Source: Undibacterium sp. CCC3.4 (GTDB lineage Bacteria; Pseudomonadota; Gammaproteobacteria; Burkholderiales; Burkholderiaceae_D). Taken from it: a DNA stretch of 64,000 nt. The notes under the pieces were generated by a model, which searched no databases, was not told where the DNA came from, and worked only from the letters and a program-made list of their open reading frames with translations. Both the position numbers and the translations under genes were made by a program. Below are positions 1 to 9,249 of this stretch, piece by piece; position 1 is the first letter of the stretch; every line of letters starts with the position of its first letter. The stretch covers positions 930,001 to 994,000 of the forward strand of contig NZ_CP133779.1 of assembly GCF_034347425.1 (NCBI RefSeq). The letters are read 5' to 3'.

Positions 1-530
1 TCAGCGCTTGCGTGAACACGGTCTCACCAGTGCCGCAACAATACGATTTCGGTCCAACGGCGCAAGTCAGCAGCGCCACGGCACGGCACACCATGCCAGC
101 CATGAGTGAGATCCTCACCAGCGCTGCCCTCGACAGCAATGCCATGCTGTATCGCCTCGCCTATGACGACCCACGCCAACTGAAAGCCTACGCACAAGCA
201 CGCTGGACCATGCCGCCGGCACAATTGCTGATGCAACGCGTGAAGCTGCAAAACGGCAGCAGTACGGGTATCGATGGCCGGGTGTTGCAACTCGAATTGG
301 ACGAATTTTCACAGATTTTCACCGCACCACAGCAAAGCCATGCGCACATCAGTGTCCGCGCCAGCCTGCGGCAAGGAAAAAACATCTTGGCACAACGGCG
401 CTTTACCCTCACGGCCGCCACCACCACAGCCGATGCCCGCGGTGGTGCCAACGCCATGCAAACTGCGGCCGATAACTTCATTGCTGAACTCAATGCATGG
501 ATAGGCCAAGCCGATAGTAGCCATCCATGA
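1..530 (+). CDS. ABC-type transport auxiliary lipoprotein (5' partial)
   Basis: The reading frame is already open at base 3 and runs to the TGA at 528-530, so the gene starts left of the window. The first three visible codons are Ser-Ala-Cys, which fits the end of a lipobox, so the mature lipoprotein probably begins at the Cys of bases 9-11 and only the signal peptide is missing. The GTG at 12 is therefore an internal Val. The sequence resembles the auxiliary lipoproteins (former DUF330, PqiC-like) that work with MCE-type ABC transporters in moving lipids between the membranes; this is a family-level judgement. It overlaps the next gene by four bases (ATGA), so it is the 3' member of an operon lying mostly outside the window. 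Confidence 0.7.
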   Translation, partial: SACVNTVSPVPQQYDFGPTAQVSSATARHTMPAMSEILTSAALDSNAMLYRLAYDDPRQLKAYAQARWTMPPAQLLMQRVKLQNGSSTGIDGRVLQLELDEFSQIFTAPQQSHAHISVRASLRQGKNILAQRRFTLTAATTTADARGGANAMQTAADNFIAELNAWIGQADSSHP

Positions 531-1675
531 GTGAGCCCGACACGCCGCCAATGACACCATTGCGGCACAGCTCGCCGTTTGCCCGCGCCAGCTTGCTGGC
601 CTATCTGATTTTGATCTTGTATGCGAGCTGGTATCCGTTTACCGGTTGGCAAGCGAATAATCTGTCAGCCCTGCCGGCTGTCATTCGTCAGTGGCCACGC
701 TACTGGACCCTGTTCGATGCCGGCATCAATGTGGTCGGCTATATACCTTTCGGGATGTTGATCGTCTTTGCGCTCTATCCACGCCGCGTCGGCTGGCAAG
801 CGGTGCTGCTGGGTGCCGTCGGTGCCGTCGTGGTATCCGCCAGTGCCGAGCTGGTGCAATATTTTTTACCGAGCCGGGTGACTTCCTTGCTCGATTTTCT
901 CACCAATGCCAGCGGCGGCTTGCTTGGCGCGCTCAGTGCGGCCTTGCTGACGCCCTTGGTGCTGGAAAAAGGTCGATTACAATTATTACGCAAGCAATGG
1001 ACCTATCGCGAAGCGAGCTGGGAAGTGGTGTTGCTCGGCTTGTGGCCGATGGCGCAACTGTATCCGCAAGCTTATCTGTTCGGATTGGGTCAGATTTTCC
1101 CTATTCTGTCGCAACACTTGAGCGATATCTTCGAGTTCGACATCGACCTCGGCAGCTTGATTTTGCATGGCTGGGAATTCAATGCCGATGCCTATCTGCT
1201 GGCGGAAACCTTTATCACCGCTTGCGGCTGCAGCGGGGCAATTTTGCTCAGCTTGTCGCTGCTCACGCCGCGCGCGCCGAAATTGCGCATCTCTGCACTC
1301 TTGCTGCTGTTCGCTCTGACCGGCAAATCACTGGCCAGTGCCTTACTGCTCAACCCCGATTATGCCTTTGCCTGGCTCACTCCAGGCGCACGTGGCGGGC
1401 TGCTGATCAGCCTGATCATGCTGTACGGTTTTTCCTTTGCGCCACTGCACGTGCAACGGCGACTGGCCTTCTTACTCTTGTCGATTTCGCTGGTGGTACT
1501 CAATCTGGTACCAGACAATCCTTACTTCGCCGCCACCATGCAAACCTGGATACAGGGAAAATTTTTGAACTTTAATGGGGCAGCACAGTTCTTATCCTTG
1601 TCATGGCCATTCTTGGCTTTATGGATTTTGTTACTGAAACCAAAGGCAGCCGATATCAAAGTTGCAGTATCATAG
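527..1675 (+). CDS. VanZ-like polytopic membrane protein
   Basis: A 382-residue integral membrane protein. The N-terminal third (about residues 18-140) matches the VanZ-like pattern: a first membrane helix ending in YASWYPF, a polar loop, then the FDAGINVVGYIPFG stretch and the AELVQYFLPSR motif followed by DFLTNASGG. VanZ itself affects teicoplanin resistance, but most relatives have no known role. The protein is much longer than the usual 120-180 residue VanZ domain; the remaining 240 residues hold several further hydrophobic segments of no recognised family. The start codon overlaps the stop of the upstream lipoprotein gene (ATGA), so translation is probably coupled. It is the last gene of that operon; 72 bases separate it from the ferredoxin gene. 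Confidence 0.75.
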   Translation: MSEPDTPPMTPLRHSSPFARASLLAYLILILYASWYPFTGWQANNLSALPAVIRQWPRYWTLFDAGINVVGYIPFGMLIVFALYPRRVGWQAVLLGAVGAVVVSASAELVQYFLPSRVTSLLDFLTNASGGLLGALSAALLTPLVLEKGRLQLLRKQWTYREASWEVVLLGLWPMAQLYPQAYLFGLGQIFPILSQHLSDIFEFDIDLGSLILHGWEFNADAYLLAETFITACGCSGAILLSLSLLTPRAPKLRISALLLLFALTGKSLASALLLNPDYAFAWLTPGARGGLLISLIMLYGFSFAPLHVQRRLAFLLLSISLVVLNLVPDNPYFAATMQTWIQGKFLNFNGAAQFLSLSWPFLALWILLLKPKAADIKVAVS

Positions 1676-1747
1676 AGGCTTCCCAACCATTGCCAAGCAG
1701 GTACCTGGACTGACGACGAGTCAGGTACCGGTGAAAGAATCTTCCTC

Positions 1748-2074
1748 ATGTCTGAACCACTGTATTTTCAAAAGCATGTCTTTTTCTGTATGAACCAACG
1801 CGACGATGGGCGGCCGTGCTGCCATGAGCGCGGTGCGCAGAGTGCGCAAGAACATGCAAAACGGCGCATCCGTGAACTCGACATGAATGGCCATGGCAAG
1901 ATACGCATCAATAAATCCGCTTGTTTGGACCGCTGCGAGCAAGGCCCGGTGATGGTGGTCTACCCACAAGGCACTTGGTACACCTTCATCGATCACAGCG
2001 ACATCGATGAAATCATCGATGTCGACCTGATCGGCGGCGGCATCGTCGAACGTTTAAGGTTGCCCAACACATGA
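1748..2074 (+). CDS. Thioredoxin-like [2Fe-2S] ferredoxin
   Basis: A 108-residue protein of the thioredoxin-like ferredoxin group. Candidate cluster ligands are C14, C24 or C25, C59 and C63; the pair in SACLDRCEQGP is typical of the family, and the N-terminal CMNQRDDGRPCC stretch supplies the others. Such proteins carry one [2Fe-2S] cluster and act as small cytosolic electron carriers; the partner is unknown. The gene ends in an ATGA overlap with the downstream hydrolase gene, so the two are probably co-translated, a pairing that gives no clear hint of function. Confidence 0.85.
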   Translation: MSEPLYFQKHVFFCMNQRDDGRPCCHERGAQSAQEHAKRRIRELDMNGHGKIRINKSACLDRCEQGPVMVVYPQGTWYTFIDHSDIDEIIDVDLIGGGIVERLRLPNT

Positions 2075-2727
2075 ACGCGCAAACCGAACATTTCTTCATC
2101 GCCGGCCAAGTCGGCCAATTGCAGTGCGCCTTAGACTTGCCCGATCCAGAAACCGGTGCGGCGCTGCGCGGACTGGCACTGGTTGCGCATCCGCATCCTC
2201 TGTACGGTGGCACCATGGATAACAAGGTCGCGCAGACGCTGGCGCGGACCTTTTGCGGTCTCGGCTATGCGGCGGTGCGGATGAATTTCCGTGGCGTCGG
2301 CCAGTCGGAAGGCACGCATGATGCCGGCCTCGGTGAAACGGCCGATATGGCACTGCTGCTGACGGCCATGCGCGCACGTTTTCCGCAACTGCCAGTCGCC
2401 TTGGCCGGATTTTCTTTCGGTACCTTCGTGCAAGCCTGTCTGCAGCAACAATTGCTGCAGCAAGGCCAGCCTGCCGAGCGGCTGGTGCTGGTCGGTGCCG
2501 CCGCCGGCAAATGGGCCATGCCTGATATCGAGGCCCATACCATACTGATACACGGCGAGTGCGACGAGACTATTCCGCTGGCGGCGGTACTCGATTGGTT
2601 GCGGCCTCAAGATATTGCGGTCACGGTAATTCCCGGGGCTGACCATTTTTTCCATCGCCGCCTGCATCATATCAAACAGATCGTCAGCAGTATGTGGCGG
2701 CCCGCCTCGCCAGCGCTGGTCGGCTGA
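2071..2727 (+). CDS. Alpha/beta hydrolase
   Basis: A 218-residue cytosolic serine hydrolase of the alpha/beta fold. Visible landmarks are HPHPLYGGTMDNK near residue 38 (oxyanion region), FRGVGQSEG near residue 76, the nucleophile elbow GFSFG near residue 112, an acidic residue in HGECDETIP and the C-terminal His in GADHFFH. This layout is that of the short uncharacterised CocE/NonD-like or YsgA-like hydrolases, often annotated simply as alpha/beta hydrolase. Substrate unknown. It overlaps the ferredoxin gene by four bases, which suggests an operon with it. Confidence 0.85.
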   Translation: MNAQTEHFFIAGQVGQLQCALDLPDPETGAALRGLALVAHPHPLYGGTMDNKVAQTLARTFCGLGYAAVRMNFRGVGQSEGTHDAGLGETADMALLLTAMRARFPQLPVALAGFSFGTFVQACLQQQLLQQGQPAERLVLVGAAAGKWAMPDIEAHTILIHGECDETIPLAAVLDWLRPQDIAVTVIPGADHFFHRRLHHIKQIVSSMWRPASPALVG

Positions 2728-2800
2728 ACGCTGCCTCTGCCAAGCTGACGTCTGATGTTATTTTTTGTTCTTTGTTCTTTGTTTTTTTAAGCCTGACTCA

Positions 2801-3949
2801 ATGAAAAAATTCTTCGTTTCCCTCGCCGCGTCCTTGCTGACTATGTCAGCTGCGTTCGCTCAAACCCTGCCGGCCCCCACTATCGCCGCGCGCTCTTGGT
2901 TATTGCTCGACGCTACCAGCAGCCAAGTCATCGCCGCACAAGAACCGGATATGCGCATCGAACCAGCTTCGCTGACCAAGATCATGACGGCGTATCTGGT
3001 ATTTTCGGCTATTAAAGAAAAAAAACTTGCGCTCGAACAGAGCGTCAATGTTTCCACGCGCGCGTGGAAAGTTGATGCCAGCAGCTCGAAGATGTTCATC
3101 GAACCGAATAAACCGGTAACGATCAATGAATTGCTCTATGGTTTGATCGTCCAATCTGGCAACGATGCCGCAGTGGCCTTGTCGGAAGCTGTCGCCGGTA
3201 GTGAAGAAGCGTTTGTCGTGCAGATGAACCGCGAAGCCGAACGACTCGGCATGAGCGCCAGCCATTTCGCCAATCCACATGGCTTGCCCAGCCCGGAAAA
3301 CTATGTCAGCGCTCGCGATCTGGCAACTTTGGCCTCCCGTTTGATCAGTGATTTCCCTGATTTTTACAAAACCTATTACAGCACCAAGAGCTACACCTAT
3401 AACAAAATCACCCAACCTAATCGCAATCGGCTGCTGTGGCTGGATCCAACCGTCGACGGCATGAAAACCGGTCATACCGAGACGGCTAAGTATTGCTTGA
3501 TTTCTTCGGCGAATCGTCCGAATGGCAGCGGCCAACGGCGCTTGATTTCCATCGTCACCGGTGCCGACAGCGATCAGATTCGCGCCCAAGAAAGTTTGAA
3601 ATTGCTCAACTGGGGCTTTCTGAATTTTGACACCATCAAGCTCTATGCCAAGGGTCAAGCGCTGGAATCACCACAGGTATGGAAAGGTGCACAAGCCCAA
3701 GTCAAGATCGGCTTCGATCGCGATCTGTACGTGACCTTGCCCAAAGGCGCTGCGGCCAAACTGAAACCTAGCTTGGAGCGCAAAGATCCTCTGGTTGCAC
3801 CGATAGCCAAAAACAGTAAAGTCGGGACGATGAAGATGATGCTGGATGGCAAAGTTGCCGCTGAATTTCCTGTATTTGCTTTGGAGCAAGTTGAGCAAGC
3901 CAGTATTTTCGGCCGCGCTTGGGATTCCGTACGCTTGATGTTCAAGTAA
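2801..3949 (+). CDS. dacC: D-alanyl-D-alanine carboxypeptidase (PBP5/6 family)
   Basis: A 382-residue periplasmic low-molecular-weight penicillin-binding protein that removes the terminal D-Ala from peptidoglycan pentapeptides. I place the start at the ATG at 2801 because it opens a clear signal peptide (MKKFFVSLAASLLTMSAAFA, cleaved before QT); the reading frame stays open further upstream to a TTG at 2765, but that stretch precedes the signal. The three catalytic motifs are present: SLTK (S57, K60), SGND and KTGHTE. The C-terminal part matches the PBP5_C beta domain and ends in an amphipathic tail (FGRAWDSVRLMFK), as expected for membrane anchoring. A strong hairpin terminator follows. The D-amino acid aminotransferase gene lies directly downstream. 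Confidence 0.93.
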   Translation: MKKFFVSLAASLLTMSAAFAQTLPAPTIAARSWLLLDATSSQVIAAQEPDMRIEPASLTKIMTAYLVFSAIKEKKLALEQSVNVSTRAWKVDASSSKMFIEPNKPVTINELLYGLIVQSGNDAAVALSEAVAGSEEAFVVQMNREAERLGMSASHFANPHGLPSPENYVSARDLATLASRLISDFPDFYKTYYSTKSYTYNKITQPNRNRLLWLDPTVDGMKTGHTETAKYCLISSANRPNGSGQRRLISIVTGADSDQIRAQESLKLLNWGFLNFDTIKLYAKGQALESPQVWKGAQAQVKIGFDRDLYVTLPKGAAAKLKPSLERKDPLVAPIAKNSKVGTMKMMLDGKVAAEFPVFALEQVEQASIFGRAWDSVRLMFK

Positions 3950-3973
3950 GCAGTCGCGCTGCTTAGAATGATC

Positions 3974-4001
3974 ATGCCACGCGCTGCGTGGCATTTTTTT
4001 T
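3974..4001 (+). terminator. Rho-independent terminator of dacC
   Basis: Perfect 9-bp stem (ATGCCACGC / GCGTGGCAT) with a 3-base loop, followed by eight T residues, 24 bases after the dacC stop codon. Confidence 0.9.
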
Positions 4002-4087
4002 GACTGCAAGGATATGCATTATTTGCATAAACTTAAATAGCAATCTGTGTGAAAATCAGTGTTTACTTTTCTCGGGGCAAATACATC

Positions 4088-4933
4088 ATGCAAGATCCTT
4101 TAGTTTTCCTCAACGGTGCGCTGACTCCTTTATCGGAAGCAAAAATTCCTGTGCTTGATCGCGGTTTTATTTTCGGCGACGGCATTTATGAAGTGATCCC
4201 TGTTTATCAACGCAAAATGTTTCGCTCCGATCAGCATCTGGCGCGTTTGTTCCGCAGTCTTGCTGCCATCAGCATCAGCAATCCGTACACCAAAGAAGAA
4301 TGGCTGGAGCGCATCACCGAGGTGATGGATGCCCACCCTGCCGACGATCAAATGGTGTATTTGCAAGTCACGCGCGGCGTAGCCAAACGTGCGCACGCAT
4401 TTCCTGCGGTATCGACCCCGACGGTCTTCATCATGAGCAACCCGATTGTGTTACCAACTGAGAGCGCGCGCGAACATGGCGTAGCCTGTGTCAGCATGGA
4501 AGACCGGCGTTGGTTGCATTGTGAAATCAAATCGATCTCTTTGCTCGGCAATATATTGGCTGCGCAAAATGCGGCCGAGCACAACGTCGCAGAAAGTATC
4601 CAGTTCCGCGATGATTTTTTGACCGAAGCCTCAGCCTCGAATGTGTGGATAGTCAAAGATGGCATCGTGATGGGACCACCCAAAGATAATCTTATCCTCG
4701 AGGGCATACGCTATGCGCTGATTGAGGAACTTTGTGCCGCACAGAATATTCCTATGCAAGTACGGCGCATCAGTCGCGCCGAAGTTTTTTGCGCCGACGA
4801 AATTATGCTCTCTTCGGCGACAAAAGAAGTGCTTGCCGTCGTAGAGCTCGACGGGAAAACTATTGGAAACGGCAAACCTGGCCCCATCTACGACAAGTTG
4901 TATGCCGCCTATCAGTTAGCCAAAGCAGGATAA
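4088..4933 (+). CDS. dat: D-amino acid aminotransferase
   Basis: A 281-residue PLP-dependent aminotransferase of fold type IV that interconverts D-alanine and D-glutamate from their 2-oxo acids. The start chosen is ATG 4088 (MQDPLVFLNG), which gives the normal family N-terminus; an in-frame ATG at 4049 would add 13 unrelated residues. The catalytic lysine is K148 in CEIKSISLLGN, a context typical of D-amino acid rather than branched-chain transaminases; FIFGDGIYEVIPVY near residue 30 and TEASASNVW near residue 180 are the other family signatures. It lies between dacC and the ybeD-family gene. The neighbour releases D-Ala from murein, so a shared D-Ala economy is plausible but is inference. 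Confidence 0.9.
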   Translation: MQDPLVFLNGALTPLSEAKIPVLDRGFIFGDGIYEVIPVYQRKMFRSDQHLARLFRSLAAISISNPYTKEEWLERITEVMDAHPADDQMVYLQVTRGVAKRAHAFPAVSTPTVFIMSNPIVLPTESAREHGVACVSMEDRRWLHCEIKSISLLGNILAAQNAAEHNVAESIQFRDDFLTEASASNVWIVKDGIVMGPPKDNLILEGIRYALIEELCAAQNIPMQVRRISRAEVFCADEIMLSSATKEVLAVVELDGKTIGNGKPGPIYDKLYAAYQLAKAG

Positions 4934-4986
4934 GCGTAACGGCCATTTCTTTTGATGGCTGTTGACGGTCTGCCTCAGATAAAGAA

Positions 4987-5280
4987 ATGGAATGCTTTAT
5001 GGAAATGAAACCTATCCCACCGGAACAAAGTCTGATCGAGTACCCGAGCGACTTCCCGATCAAGATCATGGGAGCGCGACATGAAACTTTTGCCCAAACC
5101 ATGGTCGATATTGTGACCATCCATGATCCCAGTTTTCATACCGGGAAAATGGATATGCGGCTCTCGAGTAAAGGCAGCTATCTGGCAATCACCGTGACGG
5201 TTTGGGCCACCAGCCGCGAACAGCTTGATAATCTGTATCGCGAACTGTCGGCCCATCCTATGGTCAAGATCGTTATGTAA
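4987..5280 (+). CDS. YbeD-family protein (DUF493)
   Basis: A small cytosolic protein of 93-97 residues with the ferredoxin-like/ACT-like fold of YbeD (DUF493); the signatures are FPIKIMG, SSKGSYLAITVTV and ELSAHPMVKIVM. The function is not established; in many proteobacteria it lies directly before lipB and is suspected of a role in lipoate metabolism. The start is uncertain: ATG 4987 has no good ribosome site, while ATG 4999 has a GGA about eight bases upstream. Here lipB is not next; the glp block and a regulator pair lie between, and the gene's last eight bases overlap the 3' end of convergent glpF. Confidence 0.88.
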   Translation: MECFMEMKPIPPEQSLIEYPSDFPIKIMGARHETFAQTMVDIVTIHDPSFHTGKMDMRLSSKGSYLAITVTVWATSREQLDNLYRELSAHPMVKIVM

Positions 5281-6007
5281 GCGGCGCGGTGCGCGCCACT
5301 GCGGTTACGGCGTTATACAAGAACGCGGCGGCGGCGGCACCGAGCAGCGGTCCGACTACCGGCACCCAGGCATAAGCCCAGTCACTGTCTCGCTTACCAG
5401 CAATAGGTAGCAAGGCATGCATGATGCGCGGTGCCAAGTCGCGTGCCGGGCTCATCGCATAGCCGGTGGTGCCGCCGAGTGAAACGCCGATACCCAACAC
5501 CAGTAAGCCAACTGGCAGCGCATTGATAGCACCAAGACCGACATGCGATTGCGCCATGTTTAACACCGCAAACACCAACACAAAGGTGGCGATGACTTCC
5601 GATACCACATTCGTAAACGGATGGCGTATTGCCGGGCCAGTACAAAATACGGCGAGTTTGGCATCGGCATCGGTGGTGGCGTCGAAGTGCTGACGATACA
5701 TAACCCAGACCAGCAAGGCACCGCACAGACCGCCGGCCATTTGCGCCGTCACATAGCCGAGCACTTGCCCCCAAGGGAATTTATCGGCCAGCGCCAGCGC
5801 CAAAGTGACAGCCGGATTCAAATGTCCGCCACTGGCGGCCGCGCTGCAAAACACGGCAATAAACACCGCCATACCCCAACCGATCGCGATGACAATCAAG
5901 CCACTGTCGTGGCCCTTGGTTTTTGTTAACAAGACATTGGCAACCACGCCATCACCGAGCAAAACCAACAGGGCTGTGCCGATGAATTCCGCTAATAAAG
6001 GATGCAT
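5273..6007 (-). CDS. glpF: Glycerol facilitator (aquaporin family)
   Basis: A 244-residue six-helix channel of the major intrinsic protein family, which lets glycerol across the inner membrane for trapping by GlpK. The first pore motif is canonical (SGGHLNPAVTLAL near residue 62). The second reads GYAMSPARDLAPR: the usual Asn of NPA is Ser, while the Asp and Arg of the selectivity region are kept. It starts 23 bases after the glpK stop with GGAG about nine bases upstream of the ATG, so it is the last gene of a glpD-glpK-glpF operon. Its TAA overlaps the end of the convergent ybeD-family gene by eight bases. Confidence 0.93.
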   Translation of the reverse strand: MHPLLAEFIGTALLVLLGDGVVANVLLTKTKGHDSGLIVIAIGWGMAVFIAVFCSAAASGGHLNPAVTLALALADKFPWGQVLGYVTAQMAGGLCGALLVWVMYRQHFDATTDADAKLAVFCTGPAIRHPFTNVVSEVIATFVLVFAVLNMAQSHVGLGAINALPVGLLVLGIGVSLGGTTGYAMSPARDLAPRIMHALLPIAGKRDSDWAYAWVPVVGPLLGAAAAAFLYNAVTAVARTAPLT

Positions 6008-6030
6008 GAGAAGTTCTCCGGTGAGTACGC

Positions 6031-7545
6031 TCAGCTTTCGTCAGCCCACGCGATACTGGCTTTGAGCGCGCGCTGCCAAGATTTCATGCAGTTGACCACG
6101 GCGGCGGCCGGCATGGCCGGATGAAAGCGGCGGTCGAGTTGCCACTGGCTTTGAATCTCGCTCAAGTCTTTCCAATAACCGACTGCTAAACCGGCCAGAT
6201 AGGCCGCGCCCAGCGCGGTGGTTTCAGTGATCTGCGGACGCACGACATCGACGCCGAGCAAATCGGCTTGAAATTGCATGAGTAAATCATTCGCGACCGC
6301 GCCGCCATCGACGCGTAATTCGGCAATCGGGCCGCCGAGATCGGCTTCCATGGCACGCATGACATCCACCGACTGGTAGGCGATACTATCGAGCGCAGCG
6401 CGCGCAATATGCCCGGCGGTACTACCACGGGTGACGCCAAATACACTGCCGCGCACGCGCGGATTCCAGTGCGGCGCGCCGAGTCCGGCAAAGGCTGGCA
6501 CCATGTAAACGCCATCGCTGTCGGGCACCGATCTGGCCAGCGTTTCGATCTCGCCGGCACTGCGAACGAGACCTAAACCATCGCGCAACCACTGCACCAC
6601 CGCTCCACCTATAAAGATACTGCCTTCAAGCGCGTAATTGACTTGATCGCCGATTTGCCAAGCAATAGTGGTAACCAAATTATTTTTCGATTCCACTGGT
6701 GAGGTGCCCGTATTCATCACCAGAAAACAACCGGTACCATAAGTGTTTTTCACCATGCCGGGAGTGACGCACATTTGACCGAACAAGGCCGCATGCTGAT
6801 CGCCAGCGATGCCGGCCAGAGGAATTTCATGGCCGAACAAACTGCGGCCAGTGTGGCCATACACTTCAGAACACGAGCGTACTTGCGGCAACATACTGCG
6901 TGGGATAGTGAACAGTTCGAGCAGTTCTTCATCCCATTCCAAGCTGTGTATATTAAAGAGCATGGTGCGCGAGGCATTCGTGACATCGGTGACATGCAGT
7001 TTTTGCTGAGAAAAATTCCAAACTAACCAACTGTCAACCGTGCCGAACGCCAATTTTCCCGCTTCCGCTTGCGCGCGTGCCCCTTCCACATGATCGAGAA
7101 TCCAATTGATCTTGGTAGCGGAAAAATAGGCATCGACCGGCAAACCGGTTTTAGCCCTCACCATATCCTCTAGCCCACGGGCTTTGAGCGCATCGCAGTA
7201 GTCGGCGGTACGGCGGTCTTGCCAGACGATGGCGGGATAGATAGGCCGGCCGCTGGCACGATCCCAGACGATGGTCGTTTCGCGCTGATTGGTGATGCCA
7301 ATGGCGGCAATAGCGTCGCCGTTCAAGCCGGCGTGAGCCAGTACTTGGGCTGCGACACCGGCCTGGGTTGACCAGATTTCCTGCGGGTCGTGCTCGACCC
7401 AACCCGGTTGCGGATAAATTTGTGCAAATTCTTTCTGGGCGACGGCCACTACGGCACCGCGCTTATCGAACAATACCGCTCGCGAACTGGTGGTGCCTTG
7501 ATCAAGCGCGAGAATATATTGACTACCGGACGTTTCCTTGTGCAT
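6031..7545 (-). CDS. glpK: Glycerol kinase
   Basis: A 504-residue FGGY-family kinase that phosphorylates glycerol to sn-glycerol 3-phosphate. Visible motifs are [15 protein letters not shown] at the N-terminus, the catalytic region [16 protein letters not shown], the FGGY signatures and the ATPase [10 protein letters not shown] and [11 protein letters not shown] stretches. Two in-frame ATGs lie at 7551 and 7545; an AGGAG directly abuts the first and sits six bases from the second, so 7545 is preferred. The start lies inside the 3' end of glpD (23-base overlap), which implies coupled translation. Confidence 0.96.
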   Translation of the reverse strand: MHKETSGSQYILALDQGTTSSRAVLFDKRGAVVAVAQKEFAQIYPQPGWVEHDPQEIWSTQAGVAAQVLAHAGLNGDAIAAIGITNQRETTIVWDRASGRPIYPAIVWQDRRTADYCDALKARGLEDMVRAKTGLPVDAYFSATKINWILDHVEGARAQAEAGKLAFGTVDSWLVWNFSQQKLHVTDVTNASRTMLFNIHSLEWDEELLELFTIPRSMLPQVRSCSEVYGHTGRSLFGHEIPLAGIAGDQHAALFGQMCVTPGMVKNTYGTGCFLVMNTGTSPVESKNNLVTTIAWQIGDQVNYALEGSIFIGGAVVQWLRDGLGLVRSAGEIETLARSVPDSDGVYMVPAFAGLGAPHWNPRVRGSVFGVTRGSTAGHIARAALDSIAYQSVDVMRAMEADLGGPIAELRVDGGAVANDLLMQFQADLLGVDVVRPQITETTALGAAYLAGLAVGYWKDLSEIQSQWQLDRRFHPAMPAAAVVNCMKSWQRALKASIAWADES

Positions 7546-9085
7546 CGTCATCTCCTGGTTTTATTATGTGTGCAGGCGCGCGTGCCAAATAAACGGCAAG
7601 CTCGCTCTGCTGGTCCGGCGTCGCATGCAAACCGAGCTTAGTGCGACGCCAAAGGATATCGTCAGCCGTAACGGCCCATTCGTATTCTTGCAGATACATC
7701 ACTTCAGCTTCGTGCAAGTCGCTGCAGAATTGGATGCCGAGTTCTGCCACACTGGTACGTGCACCAATGAGCAGCTCGGCCCGCGTGCCGTAAGAGCGGG
7801 CATAGCGCAGCGCCAACGCCGCCGGCAACCATGGAAAGCGCGTTTGGAACTGGCGTGAGAAAGCGGCAAAATCAGCCGCCGGAATATCGCCGCCGGGCAG
7901 TGTTGCATGCGCAGTCCAAGCGGGTTCGGCGCATGCCAGCGGCACGCCAAGCAAGTCGAGGGCTTCTTCAGCGAGGCGGCGATAGGTGGTGATTTTGCCA
8001 CCGAACACGGTCAGCAGCGCCGCTTGTTGCGGCACATGTGACAGTTCCAAGTGGTAGTCACGCGTGACGGCGGACGGATCGTCCCCCGCACCTTGATCGA
8101 GCAGCGGACGCACCCCGGAGTAGCTGGCCACCACATCAGCCGGGCTGATACTTTGTAAGAAATACCGATTCACCGATTTACACAGATAGGCCACCTCGGC
8201 GGCATCGATGCGCACTGCTGCCGGATCGCCATGATATTCAAGGTCCGTGGTGCCGATGAGGGTGAATTGCTCTTGATAGGGAATGGCAAAAATAATGCGC
8301 CCATCGGGATTTTGAAAAATATAGGCATGATCGTGTTCGAACATTTTTTTCACGACCAAATGACTGCCTTTGATCAAGCGCAGACTATGCTCTTGCGTTT
8401 GACCTAATTGTTCATGCAATACCTGCGCCACCCATGGTCCGGCGGCATTCACCAAGGCACGCGCCTGCACCTGCTGCAGCGCACCTGCGGTGTCGCCGCC
8501 GGTGGAGCGCAAGCTGGCTTGCCATAGGCCGCCGCTGCGCTGCGCGCTTTCCAGCCGGGTTCGGGTCAGAATCACGGCACCGCGCTCGCGCGCATCTTGG
8601 GCATTGGCAACCACCAAACGGGCATCGTCGACCCAGGCGTCAGAATAGAGAAAGCCACGCGTCATGCTCTTCTGTAGCGGCACGCCGACGGCATGGGTGC
8701 GCAAATTCACCCCGCTCGAAGCCGGCAGCAATTCACGCCGACTCAAGTGATCGTACAGGAACAGACCGGCGCGTATCATCCAAGCTGGCCGCAAATGCGG
8801 TACATGCGGCATGACAAAACGCAGTGGTGAAATCAAATGCGGCGCCGCGCGTAACAGCAGTTCGCGTTCGCGCAGCGCTTTGCGCACCAAGCCAAATTCG
8901 TAATATTCGAGATACCGCAGCCCACCATGGATGAGCTTGGTGCTGGCCGAGGAAGTATGGGAAGCCAGATCATCCTGTTCGCATAACAACACGCGCAGTC
9001 CGCGCCCGGCAGCGTCACGGGCGATCCCGACACCATTGATACCACCGCCGACAACCAGTAAATCATAGGGAGAATCGGCATTCAT
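7523..9085 (-). CDS. glpD: Aerobic glycerol-3-phosphate dehydrogenase
   Basis: A 520-residue FAD-dependent, membrane-associated dehydrogenase that oxidises glycerol 3-phosphate to dihydroxyacetone phosphate and passes electrons to the quinone pool. The N-terminus has the FAD-binding Rossmann motif ([19 protein letters not shown], residues 11-29) followed by [16 protein letters not shown], the hallmark of the family. The C-terminal alpha-helical domain (from about residue 390) includes the conserved WRRTKLGL. It is the first gene of the glp operon, with a well-formed promoter upstream and the repressor gene divergent. Confidence 0.96.
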   Translation of the reverse strand: MNADSPYDLLVVGGGINGVGIARDAAGRGLRVLLCEQDDLASHTSSASTKLIHGGLRYLEYYEFGLVRKALRERELLLRAAPHLISPLRFVMPHVPHLRPAWMIRAGLFLYDHLSRRELLPASSGVNLRTHAVGVPLQKSMTRGFLYSDAWVDDARLVVANAQDARERGAVILTRTRLESAQRSGGLWQASLRSTGGDTAGALQQVQARALVNAAGPWVAQVLHEQLGQTQEHSLRLIKGSHLVVKKMFEHDHAYIFQNPDGRIIFAIPYQEQFTLIGTTDLEYHGDPAAVRIDAAEVAYLCKSVNRYFLQSISPADVVASYSGVRPLLDQGAGDDPSAVTRDYHLELSHVPQQAALLTVFGGKITTYRRLAEEALDLLGVPLACAEPAWTAHATLPGGDIPAADFAAFSRQFQTRFPWLPAALALRYARSYGTRAELLIGARTSVAELGIQFCSDLHEAEVMYLQEYEWAVTADDILWRRTKLGLHATPDQQSELAVYLARAPAHIIKPGDDDAQGNVR

Positions 9086-9145
9086 ACAGCCACCGTAGCG
9101 ACAGGAAAGTCAGTCATAGAGTCGATAGAGTAAAGTTTGGATTCG

Positions 9146-9188
9146 ATCATAAATCACCAAATGAACAATTTCAAGTTCTAATTAGAAC
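9146..9188 (-). promoter_or_regulatory. glpD promoter with candidate GlpR operator
   Basis: Read on the minus strand: -35 box TTGAAA (9169-9174), an exact 17-base spacer, -10 box TATGAT (9146-9151), giving a leader of about 55 bases before glpD. Directly upstream of the -35 box lies a perfect 14-bp palindrome GTTCTAATTAGAAC (9175-9188), and a further ATGAAC half-site (9161-9166) falls in the spacer. GTTC/GAAC half-sites spanning the promoter fit repression by the adjacent GlpR, but binding is inferred. A possible weak -10 for glpR (TATAGT, 9193-9198, plus strand) adjoins the palindrome. Confidence 0.6.
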
Positions 9189-9249
9189 ATAGTATAGTGA
9201 ATATAAGCAAGATCAGTTACTATCTTCTGCCCTATTGACCAACTTCGCT

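Noticed and set aside
2765..2800. Upstream TTG start for dacC
   Set aside because: It would place 12 residues ahead of a well-formed signal peptide; ATG 2801 is better.
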